Assembly (NCBI GenBank): GCA_013360485.1
Contig: JABWBN010000011.1
Span: 1 to 40,608, forward strand
Reading direction: 5' to 3'
Length of the DNA stretch: 40,608 bases
Source: Burkholderiaceae bacterium
GTDB lineage: Bacteria > Pseudomonadota > Gammaproteobacteria > Burkholderiales > Burkholderiaceae_C
The first letter of the stretch is position 1. Each line of letters opens with the position of its first letter. The position numbers and the translations under genes were made by a program. Shown piece after piece: positions 31,452 through 40,608 of the stretch. The notes below the pieces were generated by a model. That model made no database searches. It saw nothing but the letters and a program-made list of their open reading frames with translations, and was not told where the DNA came from.

Positions 31452-32072
31452 TCAGGACGCCGCGGCACCGCCGTAGCGCTGGCGCAGCGCACGCACGGCG
31501 GCCAGCAGGAAGCGGCCCAGGCGCACGATCAGCCAGACCATCAGCACCAGTGCCAGGCCCAATGCCACCGCAAACGCCAGCGGGTGAGTCCAGGCCAGCC
31601 ACAGCATGGCCGGCACCACGGCATCACCTGCGAGCGAGGCCAGCATGTTGGAGAACGGCTCCGGGGATGTGTTGATCGCGGCACGTGTGGTGGCCTTGGC
31701 GACATGGCTGGTGGCGGCCAGCGTGCCGCCCATCAGCGCGGCCACGGCAGCCCAGGCCGCGTGATCGCCGCCGAACACGGCGGCTGCCAGCGCCGCGCCG
31801 GCTGGAATGCGGATGAAGGTGTGCACCGCATCCCACAACGTGTCCAGCGCGGGAATCTTGTCGGCGAAGAACTCCGCGGCGACCATCAGCCCGGACGCGC
31901 CCAGCACCAGTGGCTGCTGCAGCACCTGCAGGCCGTTGGGCAAGGTGACCCAGCCGGCGAAGCCGGCCAGGCTGGTGAGGAACACCACCGCGTACAGCCG
32001 CAGTCCACTGGCCCAGCCCAGGGCGGCGGCCAGCGCCAGCAATTGGGCGGTGTCGAAGGTTTGCGGTTGCAT
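31452..32072 (-). CDS. DUF4126 membrane protein
   Basis: This is a 206-aa protein with about five hydrophobic segments. The DUF4126 features are GWASGLRLYAVVFLTSLAG near the N-terminus, FADKIPALDTLWDAVHTFIR in the first loop and TRAAINTSPEPFSN in the middle. Function is unknown. It lies between liuC and liuD within the leucine operon, a position for which no enzymatic reason is apparent. The ATG at 32072 is the likely start; the ORF-track start at 32273 lies inside liuC. Confidence 0.83.
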   Translation of the reverse strand: MQPQTFDTAQLLALAAALGWASGLRLYAVVFLTSLAGFAGWVTLPNGLQVLQQPLVLGASGLMVAAEFFADKIPALDTLWDAVHTFIRIPAGAALAAAVFGGDHAAWAAVAALMGGTLAATSHVAKATTRAAINTSPEPFSNMLASLAGDAVVPAMLWLAWTHPLAFAVALGLALVLMVWLIVRLGRFLLAAVRALRQRYGGAAAS

Positions 32073-32109
32073 GTTCAATGACTCCAGGCTCCGGTGAGAC
32101 CCAGCCGCA

Positions 32110-32895
32110 TCATGGTGCCAGCCAAGCCGGTTTGCGCCGCGCCAGGAACGACTGGATGCCCTCGCGACCTTCGGGGCTGACGCGGATGTCGGCGATGCGG
32201 CGCGCCGTGTCGACGCGCAGGTCGTCGTCGATCGTGCGACCGGACAGATCCTGCACCAGCCGCTTGCTGGCACGCACCGCCGCAGGGCCGTTGGCCACCA
32301 AGGCCTGCGTCAGTGCACCGACCTGCTCATCGAGTGCCTCGGGCGCGCTCAGCACATGCACGAACCCGAGCCGGTGCGCCTCGGCCGCGGAAAAGCGCTC
32401 GGCCGTGATGAAGTAGCGGCGCGATGCCTGCTCGCCCAGCGCCCGCACGACGTACGGACCGATGGTGGCCGGCAGCAACCCGAGCCTGGCCTCGCTGAGG
32501 CAGAAGTGCGCGCCTTCGGCGGCCACCAGGACGTCGCAGCAGGCGGCCAGGCCCATGCCACCGGCGTAGCAGTCGCCATGCACACGCCCGACCACGGGCA
32601 GCGGGCAGCTGTAGAGCGTCCACAGCATGTCAGCCAGGGCCTGGGCGTCGGCACGGTTGTCGTCCCAGGTGTATTCGGCCATCGAGCGCATCCAGTTCAG
32701 GTCGGCGCCGGCGCAGAACACGGGCCCGTGTCCGCCCAGCACGACGGCGCGCAGGGCTTCGTCGCAGCCCAGCGCCGAAAAGACGCGTGTCAGTTCGGCA
32801 ATCACCTCGCTGTTGAACGCGTTGCGCACGTCCGGGCGATTCAGGTAGACATGGGCCACGGCGCCCTCGCGCCGCAGGTCGATCAGGTCGGTCAT
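32110..32895 (-). CDS. liuC: Enoyl-CoA hydratase, probable methylglutaconyl-CoA hydratase
   Basis: This is a 261-aa crotonase-fold protein with VYLNRPDVRNAFNSEVIAEL, FCAGADLNWMRSMA (oxyanion hole) and VHGDCYAGGMGLAACCDVLVA followed by FCLSEARLGLLPATIGPYV (acidic catalytic residues). ADLNWMR is characteristic of the LiuC branch. It would hydrate 3-methylglutaconyl-CoA to HMG-CoA. AAGGAG precedes the ATG at 32895. It sits 75 bp downstream of liuB and directly before the DUF4126 gene in the same operon. Confidence 0.93.
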   Translation of the reverse strand: MTDLIDLRREGAVAHVYLNRPDVRNAFNSEVIAELTRVFSALGCDEALRAVVLGGHGPVFCAGADLNWMRSMAEYTWDDNRADAQALADMLWTLYSCPLPVVGRVHGDCYAGGMGLAACCDVLVAAEGAHFCLSEARLGLLPATIGPYVVRALGEQASRRYFITAERFSAAEAHRLGFVHVLSAPEALDEQVGALTQALVANGPAAVRASKRLVQDLSGRTIDDDLRVDTARRIADIRVSPEGREGIQSFLARRKPAWLAP

Positions 32896-32970
32896 CACTG
32901 CTCCTTCCAGAGGTACAGCCAGCGATGCTGGTTGCATCGAGGGGCGGGCACCAGCAGCCCGCCCGCGGGC

Positions 32971-34593
32971 CTACATGCGAAACACCCCGAACCGGGTCTG
33001 AGGAATCGGCGCATTCAGGCTCGCACTGAGCCCCAACGCCAGCACGCGACGCGTGTCCGCGGGGTCGATGACGCCATCGTCCCAGATGCGGGCGCTGGCG
33101 TAGTAGGGGTGACCTTGGCGCTCGTACTGGGCTCGGATCGGGGCGCGGAAGCGCTCCTCCTCGTCAGCGGGCCAGGTGCCGCCCTTGGCTTCGATGGCGT
33201 CGCGGCGCACCGTGGCCAGCACGCTGGCAGCCTGCTCGCCGCCCATCACGCTCACGCGGGCATTGGGCCACATCCACAGGAAACGTGGGCTGTAGGCGCG
33301 GCCGCACATGCCGTAGTTGCCGGCGCCGAAACTGCCGCCGATGATGATCGTGAACTTGGGCACTGCGGCGCAGGCCACTGCGGTCACCATCTTGGCGCCG
33401 GCACGGGCAATGCCATCGTTTTCGTACTTGCGCCCGACCATGAAGCCGGTGATGTTCTGCAGGAAGATCAGCGGCACTTTGCGCTGGCAGCACAGCTCGA
33501 CGAAGTGCGCGCCCTTGTTGGCGCTCTCGGCAAAGAGGATGCCGTTGTTGGCGACGATGCCCACCGGCATGCCCTCGATGTGGGCGAAGCCGCACACCAG
33601 CGTGGTGCCGTAGCGCGACTTGAATTCGTCGAACTCGCTGCCGTCGACGATGCGGGCGATGATCTCGCGCACGTCGTAGGGCTTGCGCGTGTCGGCCGGC
33701 ACGATGCCGTGCAGTTCGTCGGCCGCGTACTTCGGCGGTCTGGGCGGCTGCAGCAGCATCTGCTGCGGCTTGCGCCAGTTCAGCCGGCCCACGGCTTGGC
33801 GTGCCAGTGCCAGCGCGTGCAGGTCGTTCTCGGCCAGATGGTCGGCCACGCCGGACAGCCGGGTATGGATGTCGCCCCCGCCCAGGTCCTCTGCGCTCAC
33901 CACCTCGCCGGTGGCCGCCTTTACCAGCGGCGGACCGCCCAGGAAGATGGTGCCCTGGTTCTTGACGATGATGGTCTCGTCGCTCATCGCCGGCACGTAG
34001 GCGCCGCCGGCGGTGCACGAGCCCATCACCACCGCCACCTGCGGAATGCCGGCGCCCGAGAGGTTGGCCTGGTTGTAGAAAATGCGGCCGAAGTGGTCTC
34101 GGTCGGGGAAGACCTCGTCCTGCGTGGGCAGGTTGGCGCCGCCGGAGTCGACCAGGTAGACGCAGGGCAGTCGGTTCTGCGCCGCGATCTCCTGCGCGCG
34201 CAGGTGCTTCTTGACGGTGAGCGGGAAGTAGCTGCCACCCTTCACCGTGGCGTCGTTGCAGACGATCATGCACTCGACGCCATTGACGCGGCCGATGCCC
34301 GCAACCACGCCGGCCGACGGCGCGGCGTCGCTGCCGTCCTTCTCGAGATAGACGCCCATGCCGGCCAGCGGCGCGATCTCCAGGAACGGTGTGTCCGGAT
34401 CGAGCAGGCGCTCCACGCGCTCGCGTGGCAGCAGCTTGCCGCGGGCCACATGCTTGGCGCGAGCCTCGGCGCCGCCGCCTTCCGTCATGCGCGCGAGCTG
34501 CACGTTCAGGTCGTCGACCAGTGCGCGCATGGCGGCGGCATTGACCTTGAATTCTTCGCTGCGCGGGTTGACCTTGGCCTCGAGGACGGACAT
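32971..34593 (-). CDS. liuB: Methylcrotonyl-CoA carboxylase beta (carboxyltransferase) subunit
   Basis: This 540-aa carboxyltransferase has two crotonase-like domains. Conserved stretches are [96 protein letters not shown] and [12 protein letters not shown], all typical of the MccB/LiuB branch. The start at 34593 follows AGGAG; the ORF-track extension to 34680 is promoter DNA. It is the first gene of the liu operon in this window. An isovaleryl-CoA dehydrogenase gene (liuA) is not seen next to it. Confidence 0.95.
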   Translation of the reverse strand: MSVLEAKVNPRSEEFKVNAAAMRALVDDLNVQLARMTEGGGAEARAKHVARGKLLPRERVERLLDPDTPFLEIAPLAGMGVYLEKDGSDAAPSAGVVAGIGRVNGVECMIVCNDATVKGGSYFPLTVKKHLRAQEIAAQNRLPCVYLVDSGGANLPTQDEVFPDRDHFGRIFYNQANLSGAGIPQVAVVMGSCTAGGAYVPAMSDETIIVKNQGTIFLGGPPLVKAATGEVVSAEDLGGGDIHTRLSGVADHLAENDLHALALARQAVGRLNWRKPQQMLLQPPRPPKYAADELHGIVPADTRKPYDVREIIARIVDGSEFDEFKSRYGTTLVCGFAHIEGMPVGIVANNGILFAESANKGAHFVELCCQRKVPLIFLQNITGFMVGRKYENDGIARAGAKMVTAVACAAVPKFTIIIGGSFGAGNYGMCGRAYSPRFLWMWPNARVSVMGGEQAASVLATVRRDAIEAKGGTWPADEEERFRAPIRAQYERQGHPYYASARIWDDGVIDPADTRRVLALGLSASLNAPIPQTRFGVFRM

Positions 34594-34733
34594 CGTGGAG
34601 CTCCTAGCACCCTGGGGGACGACGCGGGGCGCGGATGGTACGCGCCGCCGGGCAGACCAATGTAGCGCCGTATGCGGCACACGTCGCCCGCTCCGGCCGC
34701 ACGGGACACAGCTGCGAGCTTAGGCAGCACGGT

Positions 34734-34748
34734 GGCGCACGGTGTGCC
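34734..34748. promoter_or_regulatory. Imperfect palindrome between liuB and the AraC-type gene
   Basis: GGCGCAC-G-GTGTGCC has six of seven paired positions complementary. It lies in the 198-bp divergent gap, 44 bp before the AraC-type start and 141 bp before liuB. It may be an operator of the AraC protein or of another liu regulator. The evidence is limited to symmetry and position. Confidence 0.3.
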
Positions 34749-34791
34749 GACAGGGTTGCAAATCGTGCCATATGCATCGACACTGGCCGTC

Positions 34792-35817
34792 ATGAGAAAG
34801 CCCGCCGCCGCAACGCCGATCGCCTTTGTCCGGGCCGTCGTCCTGGCATACGCGCAGCGCGGCCTCGATCCCTCGGCGGCACTGAAACAGGCACAGATTG
34901 CGCCAAGCGACCTGTACCGCGCCGATGGCCGCATCACCGCCGCGCAGCTCGAAGAGGTGTCTGCTCACGCCATGCGCGAGCTCGACGACGAAGCGCTGGG
35001 CTGGTTCTCGCGCCGGCTGCCCTGGGGAAGCTACGGCATGCTGGCGCGCGCCTCCAGCGGCGCACCAACGCTGGGCTTGGCACTCAAGCGCTGGTGCCGT
35101 CACCATGGGTTGCTGACCGACGACGTGCGACTGACGCTCGAAACGCACGATCGCGTGGCGCGGCTGCGCATCGAGGAGCGCCGGGCGCTGGGCGCACTGC
35201 GCGAGTTCTGCCTCGTCACGCTGCTGCGCAACGCACACGGCTTGGCGTGCTGGTGGATCGACGCGCGCGTGCCGCTGTTCGAGACCCGATTGCCCTTCCC
35301 TGCCCCAGCGCATGTCGACGTGTACCCGCTGCTGTTCCCGGGCAACCAGCACTTCGGGGCCGAGGCTGCCGGCCTCGACTTCGACGCGGCCTTCCTGGCG
35401 CGGCCGCTGTGCCGCGACGAGACCGCGCTGAACCAGATGCTGCAGCGCGCCCTGCCGCTGACGGTGTGGTCGTATCGCCGCGAGCGCCAGCTGGCGCAGC
35501 GCGTGCGCCAGCTCGTGCGCGCACGCCCGCACGAAGCCCACAGCGCGGCATCGCTGGCGGCACAGCTGCACGTGTCGGTGCGTACGCTGCACCGACTGCT
35601 TGCCGAAGAAGGCACAGCCGTGCAGACACTCAAGGACGAGGCCCGCCGCGACCACGCGCTGGCGCTGCTGTCGCGCACCCAGCGCCCCATCAAGCAAGTG
35701 GCGCGGGCCGTGGGCTATGCCAGTGCCAAGAGCTTCGCGCGCGCCTACCGGCAGTGGACGGGGGAGATGCCCAGCCACACGCGCCTGCGCGGCGCACCCA
35801 GTTCAGGCCCTGGGTGA
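34792..35817 (+). CDS. AraC-family transcriptional regulator (OruR/ArgR-like)
   Basis: This is a 341-aa regulator. The N-terminal 230 residues form an Arabinose_bd-type effector domain (LPWGSYGMLARASSGAPTLG, LLRNAHGLACWWIDARVPLF). The C-terminal 100 residues are the two-HTH AraC domain (SLAAQLHVSVRTLHRLLAEE and IKQVARAVGYASAKSFARAY). It is divergent from the liu operon, suggesting control of leucine or isovalerate catabolism, although liu genes in other bacteria often use MerR-type LiuR. The ATG at 34792 begins the conserved part; the ORF-track start at 34672 covers promoter DNA. Confidence 0.9.
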   Translation: MRKPAAATPIAFVRAVVLAYAQRGLDPSAALKQAQIAPSDLYRADGRITAAQLEEVSAHAMRELDDEALGWFSRRLPWGSYGMLARASSGAPTLGLALKRWCRHHGLLTDDVRLTLETHDRVARLRIEERRALGALREFCLVTLLRNAHGLACWWIDARVPLFETRLPFPAPAHVDVYPLLFPGNQHFGAEAAGLDFDAAFLARPLCRDETALNQMLQRALPLTVWSYRRERQLAQRVRQLVRARPHEAHSAASLAAQLHVSVRTLHRLLAEEGTAVQTLKDEARRDHALALLSRTQRPIKQVARAVGYASAKSFARAYRQWTGEMPSHTRLRGAPSSGPG

Positions 35818-35840
35818 GCACAGGGCGTGAACCCCCGCGC

Positions 35841-37529
<1,689 letters not shown>

Positions 37530-38136
37530 GGTCGCCCTCATCCACGCGCGAGCGCGCGTGGCGCACGGTTGCCCTGACACCGAAGTGCTCGCACAGCCCT
37601 TCGAGCAGCCCGATGACCAGCGGCGCGAGTCCGGCGCGATGCGAGTAATAGCCCACCACGATGTGGCCGACAGGCTCGCGGCGCACCGTGAACGACGGCG
37701 GGCGCAGCCCCGGCATCTGATTGCCCAGCGTGGCGTGCAGGTTGTTCAGATTGCCGATAAAGGTATAAAGGTCCGGTCCACTGAACGCGAACAACTCGCG
37801 ATACTCATGGCGCGATGTGTGGGCCACCCAGTCGCGCCCGATCAGGCGCATCAGGTCGGCCGCCGCCACCGACAAGTGGCTGCATGCGGTCGCGACGATC
37901 GCGTAGGTCTCGTCGTCGTCATAGGGCTGCATCGCCACATAGCGGTGGCTGTCGAACGGCAGCGCACGCGATGCCTCTCGCCACCGGTCCGCGCCATAGT
38001 GCCGCTCGATCGTCGCAACGACCAGCTTGTTCACCAGTCCGTACATTGCGATCCATCCCGTTGCTTGCGCCGACTGCGCCCAGGCGCAACGAACCGGTCG
38101 TCCACGATCGCCGACTTGGCCTCGCGACGCCGCCCC

Positions 38137-39231
38137 TCATGCGACATCGGGCTTGGCCTCCCCCGCCAGACGCTGCACCGGGAGCACGATGCGAAACGTC
38201 GTGCCCTCGCCGACTTGCGACTCGACATCGATGCGTCCGCCATGATCGCGTACGATACCCCAGGACAGCGAAAGCCCCAACCCTGTTCCCGAGCCGACCG
38301 GCTTGGTCGTGAAGAACGGATCGAAGATGCGGGGCAGGTGCTGCGGCGCAATGCCGCTGCCGTTGTCACGGAATTCGATGAGAACGTGATCGGCATCGGG
38401 TTGGGAAGTGCGCACTACTATGCGTCCGCGCGGCCCGCCCTTGATGGCATGCGCGGCGTTGACCAGCACGTTCATGAACACCTGGTTGAGCTGCGAGGCG
38501 TGGCACTCCACCTCGGGCAGTTCGCCATACTGGCGCTCGACGTCGGCAACATACTTGACCTCGTTGGCGACGATGTTGAGCGTGCTGTCCAGGCCCTTGT
38601 GCAAGTCGGCGTACTGCCAGGCCCGCTCGTCGACATGCGAGAAGTCCTTCAAGTCCTGCACGATCTGCTTGACACGCCGGATGCCGTCGCCCGACTCGTC
38701 CAGCAGCGCCGGCATGTCCTCACGCAGGTACTCCCATTCATGCTGCTCGAGCAACCCGCCGGCTTCCAGCGGCGCCAGCGCCGCCAGCCCGTCGACGATT
38801 GCGACCACTGTTTGCGCATATTGCTGCATCGTGCTCAGGTTACTCGCCACGAAGCCGATCGGGTTGTTGATCTCGTGCGCGACGCCGGCAGCAAGCTGAC
38901 CGATCGACGCCATCTTTTCGGACTGCAGCAGCTGGTTGTGCGCTTCTTCCAGCCGCGCGATCAGCGCCTGCTGCTCGGCAGACTTGAGCTCGAGTGCCTC
39001 CCGCGCGCGCTGGCGCTCCTCGAGCTCGGCCTGCAACTGGGCATTGCGCTGCGTCAGCTCCTGCGACATCAACTCGAGCGAGCGCTCGATCATCGTGCGA
39101 TCGGCGTCGGCGTCGGCGTAGGCCTGGCTCACCACTGCCAGCAGCGCCTCCATGCCGGCAGGCGCCGCCTCGGGCGAGCCGTAAGCGCGCCGCAGCTGGC
39201 GTACGAGCAGCTTGTGCAGCTGCGCAGTCAT
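38137..39231 (-). CDS. NosP-associated histidine kinase (soluble)
   Basis: This is a 364-aa kinase without TM segments. Residues 1-105 form a helical/coiled-coil region (ELTQRNAQLQAELEERQRAR). HisKA follows with H119 (GVAHEINNPIGFVASNL) and HATPase (NVLVNAAHAI, FRDNGSGIAPQ, GSGTGLGLSLS). This kinase type (HAMP-less, AHEINNP) is common beside FIST/NosP genes, whose products change kinase activity on binding NO. The start overlaps nosP by 4 bp (ATGA), indicating a fixed partnership. The phospho-acceptor is not adjacent; the hybrid kinase receiver at 35.8 kb or the receiver at 24.9 kb are candidates. Confidence 0.88.
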   Translation of the reverse strand: MTAQLHKLLVRQLRRAYGSPEAAPAGMEALLAVVSQAYADADADRTMIERSLELMSQELTQRNAQLQAELEERQRAREALELKSAEQQALIARLEEAHNQLLQSEKMASIGQLAAGVAHEINNPIGFVASNLSTMQQYAQTVVAIVDGLAALAPLEAGGLLEQHEWEYLREDMPALLDESGDGIRRVKQIVQDLKDFSHVDERAWQYADLHKGLDSTLNIVANEVKYVADVERQYGELPEVECHASQLNQVFMNVLVNAAHAIKGGPRGRIVVRTSQPDADHVLIEFRDNGSGIAPQHLPRIFDPFFTTKPVGSGTGLGLSLSWGIVRDHGGRIDVESQVGEGTTFRIVLPVQRLAGEAKPDVA

Positions 39232-40373
39232 GTCTCGCTGAGCGTAGTGACGGTCATGGTCTGGTTGTGCAGCTCGCAGACGCCCATCGTGCCCTGCGGG
39301 CAAATCTCGCCGTAGGAATAGAAGCCGCACAGGCGCGCCTGGGGTCCCAGTGCGTCCTGCACGGCCTCGGTCTCCTCTTCGACACGCTGTCGCAACACCA
39401 GCTTGCGGCCGACACAACTGATCAGCAGCGCCAACTCCGCCGGTGCATCGTGCAGACCGGCCACGCCGGCCTGGGCAGCGCCGCTGGCGCCGTCGACCAG
39501 TCGGTCGAAGTTGGCCTTCATCAACCGGGCCTGCAGGCCAACTGGCATGTCGCCGGCGAAGGTCATCGTACCGGTGGCTTCATCGACAGCCAGCACGGTG
39601 CGCACCAGCCCGCAGCCGCCATCGCCGTCATCGAGTGCCAGCGGGAACAGCAATGCCGATGCCGGCAACCCGGCCGCGTGTTCGCCCAGGTAGCTCTTGT
39701 ACAGCGCGAGCGCGCTCTGGCCGTCGAGTTCGTGCAACACGTTGCCGCTGGCCTTGGTGATGCGTCGCCAGGGCCCGAACGGATCCCAGCCGCCCATCGA
39801 GCCCCAGCCCACCCGCAGCGCCGAGCCGTAGAGCCCGACGGCCACCACCTGGGCGGAAGTGGCCACACCATCGGCCAAGGTCGTGGTGCGGGCAAAGCGA
39901 TCGCCATCGCCGGCCAGGCCGCCGGTAGCCGACACGCCTGCAGGCAGCGCCGATCGCAGCGCCGCCGCGAGCTCGCTGCCGTTGACCTTCAGGCCATCGC
40001 TGAGCACGAGCACGTGGCGCAGCCCGGCGTGGCGCGCAACGAGGTCGTCGGCAAGCAAGCGCGCCACCTGTGCGCTGTGTGCGGCGTCGTCGATGGCGGC
40101 GCGGGCGACTTCGACCCCCGTACGCTCGAAGGCGATCGCCGTGGCGACGATCGAGTCGTCGTGCACCCGCGTGCCGGTGATCTCACCAGCCGTCGAGCAG
40201 CCCACCAGATGGGCGCTCGGATGGCGCTGGCGCAGCGCATCGACCGCCTCTGCGCGATCCAACGCGGCCGTAGCGCCGAACACCAGCAGGAGCGACGCGT
40301 CGGACGCGCCCGCCGGCGCAGACTCGAAACGCCAGCCGGTCTTCGGATCCCAGACATGTTGCGCAATGCGCAT
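39228..40373 (-). CDS. nosP: NosP-like FIST-domain heme NO sensor
   Basis: This 381-aa protein has an N-terminal FIST domain (RQRHPSAHLVGCSTAGEITG, VHDDSIVATAIAFE, GVSATGGLAGDGDRF) and a C-terminal FIST_C domain (VGWGSMGGWDPFGPWRRITK, ELDGQSALALYKSYLGEHA, GFYSYGEICPQ). FIST proteins of this type, named NosP, bind heme and sense NO. The gene heads the operon with its kinase and the H-NOX pair. GGGAGG upstream of the ATG at 40373 sets the start. Heme binding itself cannot be confirmed from sequence. Confidence 0.88.
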   Translation of the reverse strand: MRIAQHVWDPKTGWRFESAPAGASDASLLLVFGATAALDRAEAVDALRQRHPSAHLVGCSTAGEITGTRVHDDSIVATAIAFERTGVEVARAAIDDAAHSAQVARLLADDLVARHAGLRHVLVLSDGLKVNGSELAAALRSALPAGVSATGGLAGDGDRFARTTTLADGVATSAQVVAVGLYGSALRVGWGSMGGWDPFGPWRRITKASGNVLHELDGQSALALYKSYLGEHAAGLPASALLFPLALDDGDGGCGLVRTVLAVDEATGTMTFAGDMPVGLQARLMKANFDRLVDGASGAAQAGVAGLHDAPAELALLISCVGRKLVLRQRVEEETEAVQDALGPQARLCGFYSYGEICPQGTMGVCELHNQTMTVTTLSET

Positions 40374-40410
40374 GATGGCCTCCCCTTTCAAGCCGGGCGC
40401 ACCCAGGGCC

Positions 40411-40608
40411 ATGCACGCACCCAGCCTTCCCAGGTGGGGCTGGCGGGCACAACGCCTGCGGCCCGGCGAAGGCTACGCGGTCGATTATCGCCTCGACGTG
40501 TACGAGGATCCCCCGGCCGCGCGCGGCGAGGCGCGCATCCTCGACTATCTCGAAGACATGCGCGGCTCGGTGCGCCGCCCGCAGGACGCGCTCGGCCACG
40601 TGCTCGCG
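40411..40608 (+). CDS. Partial unknown ORF divergent from nosP (3' truncated by window end)
   Basis: An open frame from the ATG at 40411 runs to the end of the window (66 codons), so it is missing from the ORF track. It reads MHAPSLPRWGWRAQ, then RPGEGYAVDYRLDVYEDPPA and ARILDYLEDMRGS. Its third positions are mostly G or C from about codon 19 on. I do not recognise it. The first 15 residues may be non-coding. The 37-bp gap to nosP would then hold divergent promoters. Confidence 0.45.
   Translation, partial: MHAPSLPRWGWRAQRLRPGEGYAVDYRLDVYEDPPAARGEARILDYLEDMRGSVRRPQDALGHVLA

Noticed and set aside
32356-34665. 769-aa forward ORF opposite liuC and liuB
   Set aside because: Antisense shadow of two well-defined carboxylase pathway genes.

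Overview
This window is high-GC DNA with tightly packed genes and no phage or insertion-sequence genes that I can recognise. The protein families (NsrR, Dnr-type CRP/FNR regulator, NnrS, CcoG, the liu genes, NosP and H-NOX) suggest a denitrifying or facultatively anaerobic betaproteobacterium, probably of the Burkholderiales (Rubrivivax/Leptothrix-like). This taxonomic guess rests on gene content and base composition only. No rRNA, tRNA or CRISPR array was seen.

Layout. 0-4.5 kb: the end of a ThDP enzyme resembling ILVBL/HACL2, an EamA transporter, an acyl-CoA dehydrogenase and a PQQ-type sugar dehydrogenase. 4.5-9.2 kb: a forward operon headed by two NsrR-like operators, encoding a DUF2249 protein, NsrR, a polytopic His-rich membrane protein, NnrS and CcoG. 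9.2-10.5 kb: a MgtC/DUF4010 membrane protein. 10.5-19.3 kb: a nine-gene reverse operon. In transcription order it holds a 58-aa membrane peptide, a CuA subunit II, a heme-copper subunit I whose active-site Tyr is Gln, CtaB, an SCO protein, a cytochrome b/ferredoxin/MvhD fusion, a single-TM protein, a second divergent heme-copper subunit I and a CtaA-like protein. 19.4-21.4 kb, divergent: a cytochrome b/2Fe-2S/flavin reductase fusion. An FNR/Dnr-type box lies between these two operons. 21.4-28.7 kb, reverse: a Dnr-like regulator with its own FNR-type box, another NnrS-family protein, nitronate monooxygenase, a stand-alone receiver, AroQ, UspA, an HCCA-isomerase-like protein, a YbaK deacylase and HMG-CoA lyase. 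28.8-34.6 kb: a small unknown protein and the leucine-catabolic genes (liuD, DUF4126, liuC, liuB), with a divergent AraC regulator. 35.8-40.4 kb, reverse: an NO-sensing operon of NosP, a histidine kinase, H-NOX and a HNOBA-containing hybrid kinase. A divergent partial ORF ends the window.

How it fits together. About 25 kb of the window concerns nitric oxide. Four different NO-sensor classes are encoded (NsrR, Dnr-like CRP/FNR, NosP, H-NOX). The probable catalytic core is an unusual heme-copper complex. It carries its own heme O/A synthesis genes (ctaB, ctaA-like), copper delivery (SCO, CcoG), a CuA subunit and two paralogous cytochrome b fusions that could feed it electrons from quinol, ferredoxin or NAD(P)H. 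Subunit I keeps all six heme/CuB histidines but has Gln where oxygen reductases have the cross-linked Tyr. I therefore favour an eNOR-like NO reductase over a cytochrome oxidase. The second subunit I has Glu-His in place of the helix VII His-His pair. The two altered HCO subunits together with the two redox-fused cytochromes b are the best candidate for an undescribed system here.
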